Positions 25,567 to 36,469 are shown, counted from the stretch's first letter. The stretch is 64,000 nt of DNA from an uncultured Opitutia bacterium (GCA_903855995.1 CAIOAN010000002.1:248001-312000); one strand, 5' to 3'. Made by a program: numbers and translations. Notes: generated by a model not told the origin, from the sequence alone.

Positions 25567-26256
25567 TTACTTAGCTTCGAGAGGGTGCTCCTTGGCCAGC
25601 TCAGCCGGGCTATACGGTGCGTGACCGGCGAGGGCCTTGCGGACCTCAGCCACCTTAGTGTCCATGACGGGCTCGGCGTTGTTACCCCAGGCCGAGCGGA
25701 CGTAAGTGGCGATGTTGGCGATCTGGGCGTCCTTCAGGCCGGCGCCGATATTCGGCATGATGCCGACATACTTGACGCCCTTGACCTCAATCTCGCCAGC
25801 AAGGCCAGCGAGGATGGCCTTGATCATCCTCTCATCGGTGCCGGCCACCCAGGGCGAGCCTGCGAGCGGAGGGAAGACGCCGGTAAGGCCGAGGCCCGTC
25901 GGCTGGTGGCAGACCGCACAATTCGTTAGGAAGAGTTTCTCGCCCTTGGCTGCATCGGGCTCGAACACCTTGGAGGCGCCCTCGGCGACGGCCTTGGGAG
26001 CATCGAGATCGAACGCACTGGCAGAGAACTGACCGGAATTACGCGTCAGGTAGAGGCCGGCCCAGAAGCCGAATCCGCAGAACAGGAAGACAATCAGGAT
26101 CGGCGTCAGGGAGAAACCCTCCTGAGGCTCCTCCTTGTCGCGGGCGATCTGCGAGTGAACCTCCACTAGGCGTCCGTCGGAAAGGCCGTCGGAGCCAGCA
26201 CCGGAGGGGCCCCGGCGGTGACGGTTATTATCAGGATGACGATTACGGTCGTTCAT
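25567..26256 (-). CDS. Membrane-anchored monoheme cytochrome c
   Basis: A 229-residue cytochrome c with a long polar N-terminus, one transmembrane segment near residues 50-70 (LTPILIVFLFCGFGFWAGLYL) and one heme site (TNCAVCHQPTGLG). The distal Met is probably in YVGIMPNIGAG. It is the last gene of the ten-gene respiratory operon, in the place a CcoP subunit would hold, but it has only one heme and lacks CcoP-specific N-terminal features. A role as electron carrier from alternative complex III to an acceptor is the likely function. Confidence 0.85.
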   Translation of the reverse strand: MNDRNRHPDNNRHRRGPSGAGSDGLSDGRLVEVHSQIARDKEEPQEGFSLTPILIVFLFCGFGFWAGLYLTRNSGQFSASAFDLDAPKAVAEGASKVFEPDAAKGEKLFLTNCAVCHQPTGLGLTGVFPPLAGSPWVAGTDERMIKAILAGLAGEIEVKGVKYVGIMPNIGAGLKDAQIANIATYVRSAWGNNAEPVMDTKVAEVRKALAGHAPYSPAELAKEHPLEAK

Positions 26257-26260
26257 GGGT

Positions 26261-26791
26261 TCACTGCTTCAGTTTGGCTTCCGGCGAGGAGTAATCCTGA
26301 CGGAGAGATTGGAGATAGGCGGCCAGGCTGGCGGCACGTTCCGAAGGGATTTCCCCCTTGGCGCCCGATTCATAAAGGAACGCGAACGCTTTGCCGTGAT
26401 GGATGGCGACATGCACATCAGCGATGGACTTGGCGCGGACACCGTAGTTAGCGAGGTCCGGACCGATGCGACGGTCGCCCAAGAGGACGTCTGGCTGCAA
26501 GACGTAGTCGCGGGCGACAGAAGGACGTTCGCCATAACCGCGAGCGATATCGCTACCCTGCCCGGCCGGACGCACCTGCTGGGTGTGGCAACTGACACAA
26601 CCGAGAGAGACGTAGACCGCCCGGCCTTGGACGGCGAGACCCGGCGTGCGCGGAGGGAAGAGCGGTCCACCTTCTTCGGCGGGAGCCCGCCCGAGCGAGC
26701 CAAGCTGAGCCTGCGAGCTGAGGAGCAAGGCCCCGAAGGGCAAAGCGACCGTCAGAAAGACGCCAGCGATGAGGAGTTTGGTATTCTTCAT
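26261..26791 (-). CDS. CcoO-like monoheme cytochrome c without a distal methionine
   Basis: A 176-residue membrane-anchored protein homologous to subunit II (CcoO/FixO) of cbb3 oxidases. The N-terminal helix (LLIAGVFLTVALPFGALLL) is followed by the heme site LGCVSCHTQQVRP and the CcoO-type block DRRIGPDLANYG. In canonical CcoO the sixth heme ligand is a Met within a SxMPxY-like motif. Here that part reads HHGKAFAFLYE, and the only Met in the protein is the initiator. Heme c, if attached, would need another axial ligand (His residues in VHVAIHHG are candidates). It is encoded 11 bases after the CcoN-like gene and 4 bases before the last cytochrome gene. Confidence 0.8.
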   Translation of the reverse strand: MKNTKLLIAGVFLTVALPFGALLLSSQAQLGSLGRAPAEEGGPLFPPRTPGLAVQGRAVYVSLGCVSCHTQQVRPAGQGSDIARGYGERPSVARDYVLQPDVLLGDRRIGPDLANYGVRAKSIADVHVAIHHGKAFAFLYESGAKGEIPSERAASLAAYLQSLRQDYSSPEAKLKQ

Positions 26792-26802
26792 GGCGGGGGC
26801 GA

Positions 26803-28242
26803 TTAGTCGTGGCGGCTTTCAGCAGCCGGGGCGGAGGATTTAAGGATCATGCCGAAAGCGTTCAACGCGAAGGCCACATGGCCGACGAGGAAGAGGATCG
26901 CGAAGAGGACACTGGCGGTCGCGAGGCCCGAAGAGGCGGCGAGGACCTTGGCATAAGGCACGGAGGCATCGGCGAGCTGTTTGCCCGATTGCCAGCCGAC
27001 CGTAAGGGCGGCGGCGATCGACCCAACCGCAGCCAGAGCGGTCGCCCAGAAATGCAGATGCACCAGTTTCGCGGACGGCCAAAGCGAGCCCGTCAGACGC
27101 GGAAGAATGAAGTACGCGGCGCCGAAGATCACCATAGAGGCGAAGGCGTAAGTCAGGAGCTGCTCCTGACCGGCGCCGAAGGAAGTAAAGCGCACCACGG
27201 CGTTGTAGCCACGGAAAGAGAAGAAAGCATTCAGGAAACCGGCAATCGTGAAGGCGACGGCCCCGAAGGAGACAAAGCGGAGCGTCGTGCTGTTCCAGGC
27301 GCGCGACCAGCCGCCGTCCACCGAAAGCGTACCATGGAAATTGATCGCCGTGATGATGATTGGCACGAGCAACATGGCCGCGCCGACGACCCCGACGGAC
27401 TGCACCCAAAGCGGAATCGGGCTACCGAGCAGGCTGGCCGAGCCCGTCCATCCGGCGAACAGGAAGAAAGTCCAGAAAGCCACGGATGCCAGATAGTAAC
27501 CCGTGATATTCCGTCCCAGCACCTTGGGCAAAAAATAATACACCGAGGCCAACGCGGAGCCACCGAGCCAAAGCAGGAGCAGGTTCTGGATGAACCAGCT
27601 ATGCGCGAGTGCCTGCACGACGCCCGAAGCGGGATTCCAGAGCACCAGCAACTGCGTGAGCAGATAAGTCAGCGGGAAGACGAAGGATGCCCCGACGATG
27701 AACCACTGCGAGGCGAAGGAATGTCCCGTCGGGCGGCGCGCGTAAGCCACAATCGGCCAGAAAGCGGCCAGCAGGAAAGCCACCGCCAGCACTGGGCCAA
27801 CGCCACGAGGCATTTCCAGCAGGCTGAAACTATTCATATCGCCCGCGAAGATACGGAGCACGCCATAGGTGAGCGTCAGATTCCAGACAACCGCACCCAG
27901 CGTTACCAGCCAGGCGTTGCGCAGCTCAAAACGCCCGAGCTGAGAGGTCAGCCAAAGGTTGACGGCGAAGAACGCATTGAAACCCCATCCGTAGATGAAG
28001 AGATTATGCTGCGCCGCGGACACGCGGCCGTAGGTGAAGATCTCGCAGTCAAGGACGCCGGCGGCGGCCTGAAGTTTGAAGGCGGAGATTAGGGCAAGCA
28101 CCGAAGAGGCGAGCAGCCAGATCAAGGCGGAGACGAAGAAGAAGAGAAAGGGACTGCGCAGCTGGGCTTCGACGCGGGAGAGACGCGAATCTCCTTCGGG
28201 AGGGCGGCCCTGCGGGCGGGCGGAATGATTATCCTGTGACAT
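26803..28242 (-). CDS. CcoN-like heme-copper oxidase subunit I homologue lacking the canonical heme and CuB histidines
   Basis: A 479-residue protein with about 12 transmembrane helices, homologous to subunit I of C-family (cbb3) oxygen reductases. The fold-level matches are good: GRV...NLFIYGWGFNA, YYFLPKVLGR, and a 26-residue block aligned without gaps to the high-/low-spin heme ligand helix. The ligands are gone. The first low-spin His position is Gln78 (His79 is adjacent). The CuB His of the GHN motif is Gln219 (WFIQN). The CuB His-His pair is missing (GWTGSASLLG, residues 264-273). The HxH pair holding both hemes is Gln359-Glu-Gln361 (GAGQEQLL). It therefore cannot be assigned as an oxygen reductase. 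A structural, proton-channel or quinol/cytochrome docking role is inference. Confidence 0.85.
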   Translation of the reverse strand: MSQDNHSARPQGRPPEGDSRLSRVEAQLRSPFLFFFVSALIWLLASSVLALISAFKLQAAAGVLDCEIFTYGRVSAAQHNLFIYGWGFNAFFAVNLWLTSQLGRFELRNAWLVTLGAVVWNLTLTYGVLRIFAGDMNSFSLLEMPRGVGPVLAVAFLLAAFWPIVAYARRPTGHSFASQWFIVGASFVFPLTYLLTQLLVLWNPASGVVQALAHSWFIQNLLLLWLGGSALASVYYFLPKVLGRNITGYYLASVAFWTFFLFAGWTGSASLLGSPIPLWVQSVGVVGAAMLLVPIIITAINFHGTLSVDGGWSRAWNSTTLRFVSFGAVAFTIAGFLNAFFSFRGYNAVVRFTSFGAGQEQLLTYAFASMVIFGAAYFILPRLTGSLWPSAKLVHLHFWATALAAVGSIAAALTVGWQSGKQLADASVPYAKVLAASSGLATASVLFAILFLVGHVAFALNAFGMILKSSAPAAESRHD

Positions 28243-28262
28243 CTTGGGGAAAGGTTCGGGGG

Positions 28263-29028
28263 TTATTTGAGGCCGAGTTCAGCGGTATTCCACATAGCAG
28301 TGCGGGCAGCGTTAGCGGCACGGACGGCCTTGACTTGGTCGACGGAGACCGGGTTGCCCTTGTTGCCGAAACTCTGGCGAACGTAGGTGAGAACATCGGC
28401 GATATCCTGCTCGGTCACGCCGGCGACCGGAGGCATCATGCTGTTAAAGGTCGTGCCCGCAACGGTGATGGGTCCCATGAGTCCGTTGGTGATGAACTTG
28501 ATCGGCAGCTCAGGATTACCGACGACGATGGGCGTCTCGGCGATCGAGGGGAAGACGGGCGGCAGGCCCTTCCCTGTCGGCTGGTGGCAGGCGATGCAGG
28601 TGCGGGCGTAGACGGCGGCACCCCGCTTCATCTGCTCGGCATCGGCCGCAACGAACGGACCAGGAAGATAAGCCGCTGCAGTTGAAGAGCCGGCGGGAGC
28701 GGCGGACACGGCGGGAGTTCCGGCGGCTTGAATCTTGGCGATGACCTTGGGGTCAGCGGCGATGAGCGCGCGAGCAACGTTTAACGGGATGCGGTAAGTG
28801 CCGTCGGCATTGCGCGCGGGCTGGGTGATGAGCTCCAGCGCCTGTTTGTTGTTGTCGACCCGCAGGGCCTTCTCTTCCTGACGGCGCTGTGCATCGGCGC
28901 TGGGAGCCCGTCGGACAAGCGTGTAGGCGGTACCCGTCGCGATTAAAGCGGCGGCGGCGGCGGCGACAACGCCGAGCCAGGAGGAAATCTGGCCGGGAAT
29001 CAGCGGGCGGCTCCCGGAAGAGGGATGG

Positions 29029-29036
<8 letters not shown>
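28263..29036 (-). CDS. Membrane-anchored monoheme cytochrome c
   Basis: A 257-residue cytochrome c with an N-terminal anchor (SWLGVVAAAAAALIATGTAY), a polar Ala/Pro-rich linker and a C-terminal heme domain. The heme site is RTCIACHQPTGKGLPPVFP, and the distal Met is likely in FNSMMPPVAG. Start ATG 29036 lies inside the last codons of actF (overlap ATGAGTGA), so it is translated with that gene. The domain is similar to the last cytochrome of the operon, which suggests duplication. It probably carries electrons between complex III and the downstream module. Confidence 0.85.
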
Positions 29037-30309
<1,273 letters not shown>

Positions 30310-30316
30310 ATGCGAA

Positions 30317-31030
30317 TTACTTGATTTGGGCCTTCACGGCGGCGGGCACGAGGTCGGCGGGGCAGTTCTGCGAGAGCTGCAGCGCACGTACATAGGCGAC
30401 GACCGCCCAGCGCTCCTCGGGGGAAAGTTTGTCGCCATAACCCATCATCGTGTTCTTGCCATTGGTGATGACATCAAAGATTTGGCCGTTCGGATAGCCA
30501 CGGATGATCGGGGCCTGCAGATTGGCGATGGTCACGATCGCCACATCGCCTTCGATTTTGGAGCGGGTCTTCATGATGCCGTTGCCGTCGGCGGCGAGGC
30601 CGTGACAGACCGCGCAATAGATCTGGAATTTACCACGACCCACTTCGAGGACGCGGTCGTTGATTGCGTAGTCCTGCAACTCACCCTTGGCCGTCGCGAG
30701 GGACTTAGCTGGGAAGCCAACCAAGAAAGCACCCTTGGCGTCCTTACCCGTGACAAAGGAAGGGTTGAGGGATTCGGTGCGGCGATAGTTCGGCGAGAAA
30801 ACCTTGCTAGGCTCAAGCGCGTTGCCGCGGGCGACCGTGCCGGCCACCGGAGGGCGGGCGTCGCGGCCATCGGCGAAGAAAGTGTTCTCCCCCTGGGCCT
30901 TGTACTTGTTCTGGTAGTCCATGTCGTCGAAGACATAGACGGGCGTGTCCTTGGACTTCTTGCCCTGGAACCCGAGGAAGCTGACCATGGCGATGACAGC
31001 GACGGCGAGAAATGCGAGATAGCGGCTCAT
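30317..31030 (-). CDS. actE: Alternative complex III monoheme cytochrome c subunit ActE
   Basis: A 237-residue membrane-anchored cytochrome c, the terminal electron acceptor in alternative complex III. It has an N-terminal anchor (YLAFLAVAVIAMVSFLGF), one heme site (IYCAVCHGLAADGNG) and a likely distal Met in KNTMMGYGDKLSPEERW. The protein lies in the normal place between actD and actF, with gaps of 9 and 7 bases. It hands electrons to soluble or membrane cytochrome c, possibly those encoded further down the operon. Confidence 0.88.
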   Translation of the reverse strand: MSRYLAFLAVAVIAMVSFLGFQGKKSKDTPVYVFDDMDYQNKYKAQGENTFFADGRDARPPVAGTVARGNALEPSKVFSPNYRRTESLNPSFVTGKDAKGAFLVGFPAKSLATAKGELQDYAINDRVLEVGRGKFQIYCAVCHGLAADGNGIMKTRSKIEGDVAIVTIANLQAPIIRGYPNGQIFDVITNGKNTMMGYGDKLSPEERWAVVAYVRALQLSQNCPADLVPAAVKAQIK

Positions 31031-31039
31031 GGTTGCGGA

Positions 31040-31582
31040 TTAGGCGCGGATGACGGTGATTTCCTGACCGCCGAGCGACAGGAGGAAGTTGCGGGAATCA
31101 TCCAGATGGAAGCGCGGGTCGCGGGCCTCGAGCACAATCATGAACGTGTCATCGGAGACCCGACTGAACTGCGGGAGATCGAACAACGGATGGTGGTGGT
31201 GCGGCAGGCGGTTGAAGATAAACTGCCCAAAGAACGTCCCAAAGGCGGCGAAAAGAATCGTGCACTCGTAGATGACCGGGAACGGGAAGATGACACTCCA
31301 GTAAGGCTTGCCGCCGACGATGAGCGGGTAGTCGTAGGAGTTCATATACCAGGTGAGCAGACAGCCGGTGATGAAGCCGGTGATGCCGCCCAAAAGGGTC
31401 AGGCGCGGGACCGGCGAGCGGGGCAAGCCCATGGCTTGGTCCATGCCGTGGATTGGGAAAGGCGTATGCACGTCCCAGTTCTTCCAGCCGGCGTCGCGCA
31501 CTTTCTCGGCGGCGTGAAACACGTCGGAGACATTGCGGAAGGTGCAGGCTACGCCGTGGATGCGTTCGTTGCGTTCGTTCAT
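31040..31582 (-). CDS. actD: Alternative complex III subunit ActD (DUF3341)
   Basis: A 180-residue protein of the DUF3341 family. It begins with a soluble segment containing DVHTPFPIHGMDQAMGLP, followed by two transmembrane helices (LLGGITGFITGCLLTW and a second one around residues 105-125) and a short soluble end. ActD has no cofactor and anchors the peripheral arm. Length and motifs fit the family. It is separated from actC by 20 bases and from actE by 9 bases. Confidence 0.86.
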   Translation of the reverse strand: MNERNERIHGVACTFRNVSDVFHAAEKVRDAGWKNWDVHTPFPIHGMDQAMGLPRSPVPRLTLLGGITGFITGCLLTWYMNSYDYPLIVGGKPYWSVIFPFPVIYECTILFAAFGTFFGQFIFNRLPHHHHPLFDLPQFSRVSDDTFMIVLEARDPRFHLDDSRNFLLSLGGQEITVIRA

Positions 31583-31602
31583 GGTCGGATCGGCGGCGGA
31601 AA

Positions 31603-33012
31603 TCAGTGGGCGTGGGGGTCGGCCTGCGGCGTGACCATCTTCACCTCAGCCATGGGCAGCAGAGGGAGGAAGCGCACGAACAGGAGGAAGAGGACGGAGA
31701 AGAAGCCGAAGGTGCCGAAGAAGGTGAAGATATCCACGATCGTCGGGCTGTAATAACCCCAGCTGGACGGCAGGTAGTCGTTCGCGAGGGACGTGATGGT
31801 GATCACGAAGCGCTCGAACCACATGCCGACGTTGACGAAGAGGCAGATGATCCAGACGAGCGAGTGATTCTCGCGGACCTTCTTGAACCAGAAGAGCTGC
31901 GGAGTGATGACATTGCAGGACACCATGATCCAGTAAGCCCAGGCGTACTGACCGAAGGCGCGATTCACGAAGGCGAACTTCTCGAACGAATTACCGGAGT
32001 AAGCGGCGATGAAGAATTCTGTCGCGTAGGCGTAGCCGACCATCGTGCCAGTGGCCAAGATGATCTTACACATGTTGTCGATGTGGTACTGATTAATGAC
32101 GTCGTGCAGGCGATAGATCGCACGCAACGGGAGCATCAGGGTCAGCACCATCGCGAAGCCGGAGAAAATGGCCCCAGCGACGAAGTACGGCGGAAAGATG
32201 GTGGTGTGCCAGCCAGGGACGTTCGAGACCGCGAAGTCAAACGAGACGATGGTGTGCACCGAGAGCACGAGCGGCGTCGAAAGGCCGGCGAGCAACAGGT
32301 AGGCCATTTCGAAGTTGGACCACTGGCGGTTACCGCCGCGCCAGCCCATGGCCAAGAGGCTGTAGAAGGCCTTGCGCCACCAGGTCGTCGCACGGTCGCG
32401 AATCGCACCGAGGTCGGGAATCATGCCCATGTACCAGAAGAGCGTGGAGACGGTGAAGTAAGTCGAGACCGCGAAGACGTCCCACTCGAGCGGTGAACGG
32501 AACTGTGGCCAGATACCGTTCTGATTCGGAATCGGGAAGAGCCACCAGGCGAACCAGACGCGGCCGACGTGAAAGAGCGGGAACAGTCCGGCGCACATGA
32601 CCGCGAAGATGGTCATGGCCTCGGCGGCGCGATTAATGGAGGTGCGCCACTTCTGACGGAGAAGGCAAAGAATCGCCGAGATCAGAGTTCCGGCGTGGCC
32701 GATACCGACCCAGAACACAAAGTTGACGATCGCCCAACCCCAACCCACCGGGGAGCGCAAACCCCACGTACCCGTGCCGGTGGAGACAAGGTAACCGAGG
32801 CCGATGAACGTGAACGAAGCGACGAAGAGAGCCGCGACGAACATGACCTTCCACCAAAGCGGGGTCGGTTCTTCGACGATACCGCAGACCTTGTCGGTGA
32901 TCCAGTGGAAGCCGCGATTGTTGAGGATCAGCGGCGAGCGCGGAAGCTCGGCTGGTCGAACCCTGTCGAGGATTGCGGGGCGCTCCTGGGAGCTGTCGTG
33001 GGCGTGAGCCAT
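31603..33012 (-). CDS. actC: Alternative complex III subunit ActC (NrfD/PsrC-like quinol-site subunit)
   Basis: A 469-residue polytopic membrane protein of the NrfD/PsrC family that carries the menaquinol/quinol site of alternative complex III. About ten helices are visible, including [20 protein letters not shown] (the Q-site helix region) and [21 protein letters not shown], which is typical of ActC. It lies between actB (22 bases) and actD (20 bases). Confidence 0.92.
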   Translation of the reverse strand: MAHAHDSSQERPAILDRVRPAELPRSPLILNNRGFHWITDKVCGIVEEPTPLWWKVMFVAALFVASFTFIGLGYLVSTGTGTWGLRSPVGWGWAIVNFVFWVGIGHAGTLISAILCLLRQKWRTSINRAAEAMTIFAVMCAGLFPLFHVGRVWFAWWLFPIPNQNGIWPQFRSPLEWDVFAVSTYFTVSTLFWYMGMIPDLGAIRDRATTWWRKAFYSLLAMGWRGGNRQWSNFEMAYLLLAGLSTPLVLSVHTIVSFDFAVSNVPGWHTTIFPPYFVAGAIFSGFAMVLTLMLPLRAIYRLHDVINQYHIDNMCKIILATGTMVGYAYATEFFIAAYSGNSFEKFAFVNRAFGQYAWAYWIMVSCNVITPQLFWFKKVRENHSLVWIICLFVNVGMWFERFVITITSLANDYLPSSWGYYSPTIVDIFTFFGTFGFFSVLFLLFVRFLPLLPMAEVKMVTPQADPHAH

Positions 33013-33034
33013 GGGACGGTAATTCGGTTAAGGG

Positions 33035-36000
33035 TTATTGGGCGTGCTTCTCAGCGCCGTGTTCGGGCTGCGCATGGGCTTCGCCGTGGGCGGGAGCACC
33101 ATGCACCGTGCCGTGAGGCGCGGCCGAGTGACCTTCGCGACCGGCCATCTCCTTACGGGAGAGCGGCGTGAGGAGCGCACCAGGCATGCGCAGGTTGAGG
33201 TTACGCAGCTTGGCCTGATAAGTCGTGCGCGGACGGGTGTTGAGGTAGGTCAACGCACCGTAAGAACGGTTCGAAGCCTTGGCCTTGGAGACGCGCGACT
33301 CCGGATCGGTGATATCGCCGAACTCGATCGCGCCGGCGGGACAAGCCTGCTGGCAAGCGACCTGGATGGCGCCGTCCTGAATATTGATTTTGGCCGAATT
33401 GCGGGCGCGGACCTTGGCGTGAATCTTGGCCTCCTGGATGCGCTGCACGCAATAGGTGCACTTTTCCATGACGCCTCGCATGCGGACAGAGACGTCAGGA
33501 TTCTTCTGAAGCTGAGGCAGGTCAGCCGGATCCTTCGGCAACTTCTCCGGCCCGAGAGGACCTTCGTAGTAGTGGCCGTCGACGCGCTTGTTGAAATCAA
33601 GGAAGTTGAAGCGGCGAACCTTATATGGGCAGTTGTTCGCGCAATAGCGGGTACCGATACAACGGTTGTACGCCATGGTGTTGAGACCTTGGTCGTCATG
33701 GACGGTGGCGTTGGCGGGGCAGACGGTCTCGCAAGGGGCGGTTTCGCAATGCTGGCAGGCGACACCCATAAACGTGACCTGCGGGTCTTCCGGGATGGCG
33801 TTGCCGGCCTTCTCGCGGCCGTCGAAGAAGTAGCGGTCCAGGCGGATCCAATGCATGTTACGTCCCTTCAGCACCTGATGGCGGCCGACGACCGGAATAT
33901 TATTCTCGGACTGACAGGCGGTCACGCAAGCGTTGCAACCCGTGCAGGTATTGAGATCGATCGACATCCCCCATTGCTGGAGCTGCAATTCGGTTTCATG
34001 CCCCTTCCAGACCGCTACGTTCGGCGCGGCCCCATGATTAGGATGTTCGTAGGCCGAATTACCGCGCGGGGTGGTGCGGGCTTTGTCGGCCGGCGACATC
34101 GCACCGTCCTTGCCGTAAACGGCGGGTGCGTGTCCGTCGATGCCCAGCTTGGCGAAGGTCTCGTTTTTCTTCATGTCCTCGACACTGCCCTCACGGACGA
34201 TGTCGCGGCCTTCCATCGACCAGTGATCCTGCATATTGCAGACCGCGACAGTGCGCTCGGTAATTTCGATCTTAGCCCCCGTGCGGAAGGCGGACGCCGT
34301 GCTGCTGACAAAACCATAGACGTCGAAACCATTGCCAGTTCGGACGCGACCGGCGAGACGTTCATCGACGCGCGTGGCGACGCGGCCGGCGACCGTGCGA
34401 CCGAAGCCGAGCTGCACACCGATCGTATTATCGGCGAGGCCCGGCATGATGAAGACCGGACCCTGAACGGTATAGCCGTCGACGGTAAGTTTGGCGACGT
34501 GGCAGATCAGGCGACCGGCGTCGAGTTGGTTGATATTACGGTTAAGCGCACCGATCTTGTTGATGACCATCTCCGTTGGCTCGACCGCGAGTTTAGCGGC
34601 CAACTTCGGGCTGATGAGAATGACATTCTCCCAGCAGGTCTTAGACATCGGATCCGGGGCCTCGGCGAGCCAGCCGTTATTGGCATAGGAGCCATCGCCG
34701 GCGTGCACGCTCGGCAGGATGCGTACTTCCAACGAATCAAGCGAGAGAGCCGGGGCGGCGAGAGACTTGATCTGCTCGGCGCTGACGGCCGGCTTGGCGG
34801 CGGCGAATTCGGAATGGGCGAGCACGCCCTCGGCGAGCCAGGCGGCGAAGGCTTCGTCGGAGGCACTCTTCGAGAGCGAGTTGAACGTCTCGCGGACGAG
34901 CGCGTGGGCGTCTTTATCGGTACCGGCGAAAGGCGCGAGAACGTCGAGTTCGGTGACCGTCGCGAAAAGCGGGTCAATCATCGGCTGGACGGGCACGTAG
35001 GTGCCGTTGATGGTACGGCCATCCGACCAGCTTTCGAGGTAATGCGAGGAGGCGAGGACGGTTCCACCGGCAGCCTTAACCAGCGAAGAGGTCTCGTCGA
35101 ACGCGGCACCGAAGTAACCGAGGCGAACGACCTTTTTCGCGGCCTTCACAGCTTCGACGAATTTCGCGTCGGACGGTCCGTCGTAGGCGGGGTTGCCACC
35201 AAGAATGATCAGCGTGTCGGCCGGCTTGGCGGAAAGCGCAGAGATCGCCAGCGAGGAAGCAGCAGGGGCGGCGACATACTTGACCGCGGCACCAAGGGCT
35301 TGGTTCGCGAGGAAGACCGCGCGATGAGCGTCCGCCGTGAGGTGATCGCCAGCGACGATGAGAGCGGACCCTTTCGCCTGCACGAGATCGGCGACGCATT
35401 CCTTGACCCAATGTTCGTCGACGGAGACGCCGGAGACTTTGGCCTTCAGCGCGGCACCCGACGAGTTGTTACCCGTCTGGGCGAGAACTTCGGCGGCAAA
35501 AAGCGCGGCGAGCGCGGAAATATGGGAGGTCGAAGCACGGAGACGGTGATCGGCGGCGGCGCCGGTCAGCGTGAAGGTCGATTCGACGACGTAGAGTCGG
35601 GTCATCTTCTCAGCCTGTTCAGCGCTGTCGGCGCGTCGGGCGGAGGAGTAGGCGCGGGTGTCTTCGACAGTCGTGTCGTGCATGCCCAAGAAATCACGGT
35701 CAAGGCTCAGGACGCGGCGAGCTTTCGCATAATCAGGCAACACGCGCGCACCGAGGATGGCTTCCGCGCGATTTTGGGCGACGGGAGTGTATTCAACCCA
35801 GCGGGCCTTCGGATAGACGGACTTAAGACCAGCCACAAGGCGGGCGCGGGTCGGCGACGTCGAAGGACGGGCCAGGAAAGCAAGACCAGCGCCGGCATCG
35901 GCTTTAGAGGCAGTGGCTAAGCTGGCAAGGAGGGTGCGGACTTCGGCGACGGAAAGAGCAACCCCGTTGGCACCGTAAGACGACTGCGCACGATCTGGAT

Positions 36001-36451
36001 CGTACATGTCGAGCACGCTAGCCTGGGCGTACTTCGATGAGGCACCACCATTGGCATGATGACTCGGATTGCCTTCGATCTTGGTCGGGCGGTGCTGATG
36101 CGTCTCGACGAGAATGGGCTGATTGGCGAACTCGCCCGGGAAGGAGGAAGCGTAGAAAGTCGGGACGCCCGGAATCGTGTTTTCCGGCTGCTTCGAGTAA
36201 GGCAGGGTGTGGTTGCGGGGCTCGCGGCAACCGGCGAGGCCGAGGCCAGCCAGACCGAAGGAGGCACCCATGAGCATCAGGAACTCACGACGCTCGACGG
36301 AAGTGATGGCGGCGGCGCCGTCGACGAACTCGCGTTCGGCGCGCGTGCGGAACTCGGGCGTCTTGTTGCGCTCATCCAAGCTGCGCCAATAGGAGGGACC
36401 GACAGGTTCGCCGGGCTGGGCGACGGGGTGTTCGAAAACTTTCTTGCTCAT
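33035..36451 (-). CDS. actB: Alternative complex III subunit ActB (molybdopterin-oxidoreductase-like plus Fe-S domains)
   Basis: A 1138-residue periplasmic fusion. It opens with a twin-arginine-like signal (VERREFLMLMGASFGLAG). The N-terminal two thirds resemble molybdopterin oxidoreductases (complex iron-sulfur molybdoenzyme fold), although ActB proteins are known not to bind molybdenum. The C-terminal third is a four-cluster ferredoxin-like domain: CTGCNACVTACQSE, CQHCETAPCETVCP, CIGTRYCANNCPY and the final group starting CTYCVQRI and ending CQQACPAG. The third group has Thr in one Cys position, as is usual for the [3Fe-4S] cluster in this family. It moves electrons from quinol (ActC) to the hemes of ActA and ActE. 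Confidence 0.93.
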   Translation of the reverse strand: MSKKVFEHPVAQPGEPVGPSYWRSLDERNKTPEFRTRAEREFVDGAAAITSVERREFLMLMGASFGLAGLGLAGCREPRNHTLPYSKQPENTIPGVPTFYASSFPGEFANQPILVETHQHRPTKIEGNPSHHANGGASSKYAQASVLDMYDPDRAQSSYGANGVALSVAEVRTLLASLATASKADAGAGLAFLARPSTSPTRARLVAGLKSVYPKARWVEYTPVAQNRAEAILGARVLPDYAKARRVLSLDRDFLGMHDTTVEDTRAYSSARRADSAEQAEKMTRLYVVESTFTLTGAAADHRLRASTSHISALAALFAAEVLAQTGNNSSGAALKAKVSGVSVDEHWVKECVADLVQAKGSALIVAGDHLTADAHRAVFLANQALGAAVKYVAAPAASSLAISALSAKPADTLIILGGNPAYDGPSDAKFVEAVKAAKKVVRLGYFGAAFDETSSLVKAAGGTVLASSHYLESWSDGRTINGTYVPVQPMIDPLFATVTELDVLAPFAGTDKDAHALVRETFNSLSKSASDEAFAAWLAEGVLAHSEFAAAKPAVSAEQIKSLAAPALSLDSLEVRILPSVHAGDGSYANNGWLAEAPDPMSKTCWENVILISPKLAAKLAVEPTEMVINKIGALNRNINQLDAGRLICHVAKLTVDGYTVQGPVFIMPGLADNTIGVQLGFGRTVAGRVATRVDERLAGRVRTGNGFDVYGFVSSTASAFRTGAKIEITERTVAVCNMQDHWSMEGRDIVREGSVEDMKKNETFAKLGIDGHAPAVYGKDGAMSPADKARTTPRGNSAYEHPNHGAAPNVAVWKGHETELQLQQWGMSIDLNTCTGCNACVTACQSENNIPVVGRHQVLKGRNMHWIRLDRYFFDGREKAGNAIPEDPQVTFMGVACQHCETAPCETVCPANATVHDDQGLNTMAYNRCIGTRYCANNCPYKVRRFNFLDFNKRVDGHYYEGPLGPEKLPKDPADLPQLQKNPDVSVRMRGVMEKCTYCVQRIQEAKIHAKVRARNSAKINIQDGAIQVACQQACPAGAIEFGDITDPESRVSKAKASNRSYGALTYLNTRPRTTYQAKLRNLNLRMPGALLTPLSRKEMAGREGHSAAPHGTVHGAPAHGEAHAQPEHGAEKHAQ

Positions 36452-36469
36452 CGAGGAAAAGGTAGGGGA

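Noticed and set aside
26809-28092. A 427-codon plus-strand frame opposite the CcoN-like gene
   Set aside because: It is the reverse complement of a clear membrane protein and has an improbable Glu/Arg/Gly-rich composition, so it is a shadow.
26803-28242. Calling the CcoN-like gene a functional cbb3-type cytochrome c oxidase subunit I
   Set aside because: The histidines that bind hemes b, b3 and CuB are not present at the aligned positions. Only the fold is conserved.
33038-35920. A 960-codon open frame on the plus strand inside actB
   Set aside because: It is antisense to the well-supported actB gene. Its protein is rich in Arg/Asp/Gly with no family likeness, as expected from GC-rich codons read on the opposite strand.
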